DNA of 64,000 bases. Source: Alkalidesulfovibrio alkalitolerans DSM 16529. Its GTDB lineage: Bacteria > Desulfobacterota > Desulfovibrionia > Desulfovibrionales > Desulfovibrionaceae. The notes under the pieces are model-generated. The model had not been told where the DNA came from, made no database searches, and saw nothing but the letters and a program-made list of their open reading frames with translations. Of this stretch, positions 60,663 to 64,000 are shown one piece after another. How positions within the stretch are numbered: the stretch's first letter is position 1; each line of letters opens with the position of its first letter. The position numbers were made by a program, and so were the translations under genes. The DNA lies in contig NZ_ATHI01000011.1 in the NCBI RefSeq assembly GCF_000422245.1, positions 54,817 to 118,816 of the forward strand, given 5' to 3'.

Positions 60663-61531
60663 GCCGGGACGCGGGACAGGCGACAGCGCCGATTCCGGAG
60701 AAGGCCCGTTACTGGCGCGACGGCTGCCTGCCGGGGCTGGAGCTTTTATCCGCCACCTTCGTCACCCATCGCTTCAAGCCGCACGTGCACGATACCTACG
60801 CCATCGGCGTCTGCCTGTCCGGGGCCGAGGGCTTTGCGCACCAGGGCCGGCGGCACGTGCTGACCCCGGGCTCGGTGGTGACCATCAACCCCGGCGAGGC
60901 TCACACCGGCGAGGCCGCCGTGCCCGAGGGCTGGGTCTACCGCATGTTCTATCCCCACCCGGACCTCGTGCGCGGCATGCTCGACCTGGGCGACGGGCCG
61001 CCGCCGTGCTTCTCCGCGCCCTTGGCCCACGACGCGCAGGCCGCCCGCGACGTGGCCCGTCTGCACGCCGCCCTCTCCGCGCTGCCGCTCGATCTCGCCC
61101 GGGCCGGGCTGTTTTGCGAGGTTTTCGGGAATCTCTTCGCCCGCCACGCCAAGGCGCGGCCCCACGGCGAGGAGGGAGAGCGGCGCGCCGCCAAGGGCGT
61201 CGAACGCGCCAGGGAGCGCATGGAGGCGGACTTGGCCGGAGAGATGCGGCTCGATGACCTGGCCGCCTTGGCCGGGCTCTCGCCCTGGCACTTCCTGCGC
61301 AGCTTCAGGCAGCGCTTCGGCCTCACCCCGCACGCCTGGCTCGTGCAGCGCCGCGCGGCCCTGGCCGCGGAGCACATGCGGTGCGGCATGCCGCCCGCCC
61401 AGGCCGCCCTGGAGGCCGGATTCGCCGACCAGAGCCATCTGGCCCGCCACTTCAAGCGCGTCTACGGGGTCACGCCCGGAACGTATGCGCGCGGCAATTT
61501 CGTACAAGCCGGGGATGCCGCCGCAGTGTAA
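60659..61531 (+). CDS. AraC-family transcriptional regulator
   Basis: 290 residues. A cupin N-terminal domain (VTHRFKPHVHDTYAIGVCLS, GSVVTINPGEAHTGEA) binds an effector. The two C-terminal helix-turn-helix motifs are DDLAALAGLSPWHFLRSFRQ and AALEAGFADQSHLARHFKRV, with the end GVTPGTYAR. It is followed 9 bp later by azlC and likely controls the azlCD exporter. Confidence 0.9.
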   Translation: MSRDAGQATAPIPEKARYWRDGCLPGLELLSATFVTHRFKPHVHDTYAIGVCLSGAEGFAHQGRRHVLTPGSVVTINPGEAHTGEAAVPEGWVYRMFYPHPDLVRGMLDLGDGPPPCFSAPLAHDAQAARDVARLHAALSALPLDLARAGLFCEVFGNLFARHAKARPHGEEGERRAAKGVERARERMEADLAGEMRLDDLAALAGLSPWHFLRSFRQRFGLTPHAWLVQRRAALAAEHMRCGMPPAQAALEAGFADQSHLARHFKRVYGVTPGTYARGNFVQAGDAAAV

Positions 61532-61540
61532 ACGGCGCGC

Positions 61541-62239
61541 ATGCACGCGACTCCTTCCTTCACCCTCCAAGGGCTTCGCCGGGGCTTCACGGCCACATTG
61601 CCGCTCGGGCTTGGCGTCTTCGTCTACGGCCTCGTCTTCGGCGTGCTCTCGCGCCAGGCCGGTCTCACGGACCTCCAGGCCCTGGCCATGAGCGCCTTCG
61701 TCTACGCCGGGGCCTCGCAGCTTCTGGCCATGGAATTGTGGGGACCGGCCATGGACGTGGCGGCCGTGGTCCTGACCACGCTGGTGGTCAACCTGCGCCA
61801 CGTGCTCATGGGCGCGGCCCTGGCCCCGTGGTTCCAGGGCTTCGGCCCGGCCAAGGCCTACGGCTCGGTCTTCCTCATGGCCGACGAGAACTGGGCCATG
61901 GCCATGGGGGCCTACGCGCGCGGCGAGCGCGACGGGGCCATCCTGGCGGGCGGTGGGCTTTGCGTCTGGGTGTCATGGTTCGCGGCCACGGCCGTCGGCC
62001 GTGTGCTCACGGGCGGTCTGGCCGAGCCCGAGGCCTTCGGCCTGGATTTCGCCTTCACGGCCGTGTTCCTGGCCCTGCTCACGGGCTTTTGGCGTGGCCG
62101 GGCCGACCTGCCGCCGTGGCTCGCCGCGGCCGTCGTCTCGCTGCTCGCCTGGGCCGTTCTGCCGGGCAAGTGGTACATCCTGGCCGGGGGACTGGCCGGA
62201 AGCCTTTTGGCCTACATGACGTACAAGGAGCGCGCATGA
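61541..62239 (+). CDS. azlC: AzlC family branched-chain amino acid exporter subunit
   Basis: 232 residues. About six membrane helices. Conserved segments are FGVLSRQAGLTDLQALAMSA, YAGASQLLAMELW and VVNLRHVLMGAAL. With AzlD it exports branched-chain or related amino acids. The stop overlaps azlD by ATGA. Confidence 0.9.
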   Translation: MHATPSFTLQGLRRGFTATLPLGLGVFVYGLVFGVLSRQAGLTDLQALAMSAFVYAGASQLLAMELWGPAMDVAAVVLTTLVVNLRHVLMGAALAPWFQGFGPAKAYGSVFLMADENWAMAMGAYARGERDGAILAGGGLCVWVSWFAATAVGRVLTGGLAEPEAFGLDFAFTAVFLALLTGFWRGRADLPPWLAAAVVSLLAWAVLPGKWYILAGGLAGSLLAYMTYKERA

Positions 62240-62541
62240 GCCCGGACATGAAGGCTTGGCTGGCCATCGCGGGCATGGCCCTGGTGACCTATCTGACGCG
62301 CGCGGCCGGGCTGTTCCTGAGCAGCCGCATGAACCTCTCGCCGCGCGGGGAGGCGTTTTTGGGCGCCTTGCCCGGATCGATTCTCACAGCCATCGTGGCT
62401 CCGGCCGTGCTGGCCCAGGGCACGCCCGAGGCCCTGGCCTCGGCCATTACCGTGGCCGTGGCCGCGTGGCGCAAGAACCTGCCCCTGGCCATGCTGGCGG
62501 GCGTGGTCGCGGTGTATGTGCTGCGCCTGATCCTGAATTGA
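62236..62541 (+). CDS. azlD: AzlD family exporter small subunit
   Basis: 101 residues. Three to four helices with LVTYLTRAAGLFL and the terminal MLAGVVAVYVLRLIL. It is coupled to azlC by an ATGA overlap. Convergent with the selenoprotein gene. Confidence 0.9.
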   Translation: MSPDMKAWLAIAGMALVTYLTRAAGLFLSSRMNLSPRGEAFLGALPGSILTAIVAPAVLAQGTPEALASAITVAVAAWRKNLPLAMLAGVVAVYVLRLILN

Positions 62542-62550
62542 TAATGGTGA

Positions 62551-62569
62551 GTCCGGCGCACGGCCGGAC
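62551..62569 (-). promoter_or_regulatory. Putative 3'-UTR SECIS hairpin for Sec68
   Basis: GTCCGGC-CGTGC-GCCGGAC on the minus strand, a perfect 7-bp stem. The loop starts 21 nt after the second UGA and has G at its second base. It lies mostly after the true stop codon, as expected for a C-terminal selenocysteine. Confidence 0.65.
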
Positions 62570-62574
62570 CGGGT

Positions 62575-62787
62575 TCAAACCCCTCAGGAGCCCCCGGCGA
62601 AGCCCACCGTGACCTTGCCGCCCTCCACGATCACGGGCACGCGGCGCTGCCCGCCGGAGTGGGCAAGCATCTCCTCCATGTGCGCGGGCGAGGTCCTCAC
62701 GTCCTTGTACTCGGCATCCGCATAGGCCGACCTGGCCTTGTCGGTGTAGGGTCAGCCAGCCTTGCCGTAGATGATCGCGCGGGCCAT
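62575..62787 (-). CDS. Uxx-star family glutaredoxin-like selenoprotein (Sec12, Sec68)
   Basis: 70 residues with two selenocysteines. The frame reads MARAIIYGKAG-Sec-PYTDKARS, continues to RRVPVIVEGGKVTVGFAGGS, then Sec-G-V and TGA stop at 62577-62575. The first UGA (62754-62752) takes the glutaredoxin nucleophile position; the second (62586-62584) is the third residue from the end, the feature that names the Uxx-star family. AGGAGG lies five bases before the ATG at 62787. Both UGA codons have hairpins 18-21 nt on. It would be cytoplasmic. Literal translation would give only 11 residues and be discarded. Confidence 0.9.
62724..62738 (-). promoter_or_regulatory. Putative SECIS hairpin for Sec12
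   Basis: AGGCC-AGGTC-GGCCT on the minus strand. The loop begins 18 nt after the UGA and has the AGGUC sequence also found in the fdhF SECIS loop. Confidence 0.65.
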
Positions 62788-62956
62788 GGCGTCCTCCTCT
62801 CGATGGATTTGCCGTGAATCATAGATAAAACAGATGGGCGGGGCAACTTCGCCCACCCGTGTATTCTGGGTTGGTCTTCCTTGGGGGCGGGGATGGGTGT
62901 GCGGACTTGCCAGGATTCGCCGCCTTCGCGTACACCATCGGGCACGAGGAGAGCGC

Positions 62957-63889
62957 ATGGCTTCAGGACAGGTGAGCGCAAAGGCGGAGGCCAAGGCCAT
63001 CCGCGAACATGTCGCCAGGGCCAAGGCCTACGCGGGGCGTCTGGACATGGTCAAGGCGCTCGATTCGCTGTGCGAGGCCATGGAGCTTTACGTGGACACC
63101 AAGGTGGTGGGCCGCGAGAAATTCGAGATCACCATCCACCTCGACGAGGGCTTGCGCGCCTTTGCGGCCATGCCGCAGATGAAGAGCCTCTTCCCCTCGG
63201 GAATCGCGCTGCAAAAGGGCCAGGAAAAGAAACTCCTAGCCCAGCTCACAAAGGTCCGTGACAAGATCAGGGGGGCCATCGAACAGGCCGAATACGAAAA
63301 GATGTACGCCTACAAGCTGTCCATCGACCAAGCCCTGATCGCGGCCCAAAAGCTCATGGAGGAGGGGCAAAAGGACCAGGCGCGGCTGGCCTTTCGCAAG
63401 GCCTCCGAGAAGTTCGCTTCCGAGCCGGGCATCCTGCAGGACATCGGTTCGCGGCTGATGCGCGGCGGCATGACCGTCGAGGCGGTCGAGTACCTGGAGC
63501 AGGCCATCAAGGCCGACCCCCGCGACACGAGGCCCTACAGCCATCTCGTCACGGCCCTGGAGACCCTGGGCGAGTTTGAGAAGGCTGTGGCCGTGACAAA
63601 GGAAGCGCTCAGGAACTTCGGCCCCAACGACCGCGCCTACACCATCCTGGCCCGGCTGCATCTGGCCCTCAAACAATGGAGCGAGGCCTATGACATGGCC
63701 TCGGCCGCCCTGGATATGAATCCCTTCGCCCGCGACGCGGCCAAGATCGTGGAGAAGACCAAGGGCCGCATCTTCAGCCGTGCCGAGGCAGCGGGCAAGA
63801 CCCAGCCAGACGACGCAAAGGGCGGAAAAACGGGCAAAAGCGACGACGAACCGCCGCCGGAAAAGAAGGTCTATACGTTCAATATTTAG
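62957..63889 (+). CDS. TPR-repeat protein
   Basis: 310 residues. Helical throughout, with TPR pairs such as MTVEAVEYLEQAIKADPRDT and RPYSHLVTALETLGEFEKAV, and a lysine/aspartate-rich tail ending in KKVYTFNI. No signal peptide, so a cytoplasmic adaptor. GAGGAG is found four bases before the ATG at 62957. Confidence 0.75.
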   Translation: MASGQVSAKAEAKAIREHVARAKAYAGRLDMVKALDSLCEAMELYVDTKVVGREKFEITIHLDEGLRAFAAMPQMKSLFPSGIALQKGQEKKLLAQLTKVRDKIRGAIEQAEYEKMYAYKLSIDQALIAAQKLMEEGQKDQARLAFRKASEKFASEPGILQDIGSRLMRGGMTVEAVEYLEQAIKADPRDTRPYSHLVTALETLGEFEKAVAVTKEALRNFGPNDRAYTILARLHLALKQWSEAYDMASAALDMNPFARDAAKIVEKTKGRIFSRAEAAGKTQPDDAKGGKTGKSDDEPPPEKKVYTFNI

Positions 63890-63909
63890 TTGTCATTTCG
63901 TCATACCAA

Positions 63910-63971
63910 GCCGCTGAAAAAGCCCCATCTGCCGCGTTGCCGCAAAAGATTCAAGCCCTCGCGAATATCTT
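63910..63971. repeat. Truncated family A repeat at window end
   Basis: The left half (GCTGAAAAAGCCCCATCTGC, CGCGTTGCCGCAAAAGATTC, CCCTCGCGAATATC) breaks off near the centre of the palindrome, where the adapter begins. Confidence 0.75.
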
Positions 63972-64000
63972 AGATCGGAAGAGCGGTTCAGCAGGAATGC
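63972..64000 (+). other. Sequencing adapter (non-biological sequence)
   Basis: All 29 final bases, starting AGATCGGAAGAGCGGTTCAG, are identical to the Illumina paired-end adapter. This is an artefact of library preparation and not part of the genome. Confidence 0.95.

Overview
The window comes from a high-GC bacterial chromosome that most resembles a Desulfovibrio-type sulfate reducer (Desulfovibrionales). The evidence is a dnaA-dnaN-gyrB-gyrA block without recF, a DUF39 homocysteine-biosynthesis gene next to LarE-like and DUF362 ferredoxin genes, the amphi-Trp/XXXCH protein of the GAK system, a short CbiK cobaltochelatase under a B12 riboswitch, a ptb-buk pair, and several selenocysteine-encoding genes. 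No tRNA, rRNA, CRISPR array or insertion sequence was seen.

Layout. 1-1.6 kb: edge of a GAK-type cluster (PHP-domain protein, amphi-Trp/XXXCH protein). 1.7-3.6 kb: moeA and shikimate kinase. 4.3-7.9 kb: repeats, a small membrane protein and an NtrB/NtrC-like two-component pair. 8.3-12.4 kb: a helicase-exonuclease fusion and a methyltransferase. 12.4-15.5 kb, minus strand: an operon of an ArsR regulator followed by three genes with in-frame UGA codons. 15.5-16.3 kb: parDE. 16.3-25.2 kb: TPR lipoprotein, gyrA, gyrB, dnaN, dnaA and the putative origin. 25.2-28.3 kb: DUF39, LarE-like and DUF362 genes. 28.3-35.4 kb: a very large class I adenylate cyclase-like protein, comM, a frameshifted small gene and a radical SAM gene. 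35.5-42 kb: an AT-rich orphan gene, buk, ptb, ilvN, lepB and lepA. 42-48 kb: chemoreceptor, DJ-1, RHH, Mut7-C, B12 riboswitch, cbiK and cbiM. 48-58 kb: ettA, acs, a LytTR regulator, QueG-like protein, a 2-hydroxyacyl-CoA dehydratase-like protein with its activase, and ribonuclease D. 58-64 kb: secreted protein, metallo-hydrolase, AraC regulator, azlCD, a Uxx-star glutaredoxin-like selenoprotein and a TPR protein.

The main discovery is the selenoprotein content. Four genes carry six in-frame UGA codons, mostly at redox-active positions. Each UGA is followed 18-24 nt later by a short hairpin with a small G-containing loop, as expected of bacterial SECIS elements. The central operon joins a rhodanese domain with the active site UAGLTU directly to a DsbD membrane domain and a periplasmic thioredoxin domain. 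A small thioredoxin-fold selenoprotein and a novel helical protein with one UGA lie beside it. I infer a trans-envelope selenol/disulfide relay under ArsR control; its substrate is unknown. Read literally, these genes would be split at every UGA.

Three families of dispersed palindromic repeats fill most of the larger intergenic gaps and sometimes provide the last codons of neighbouring genes. The last 29 bases match an Illumina adapter, so the sequence is artificial there.
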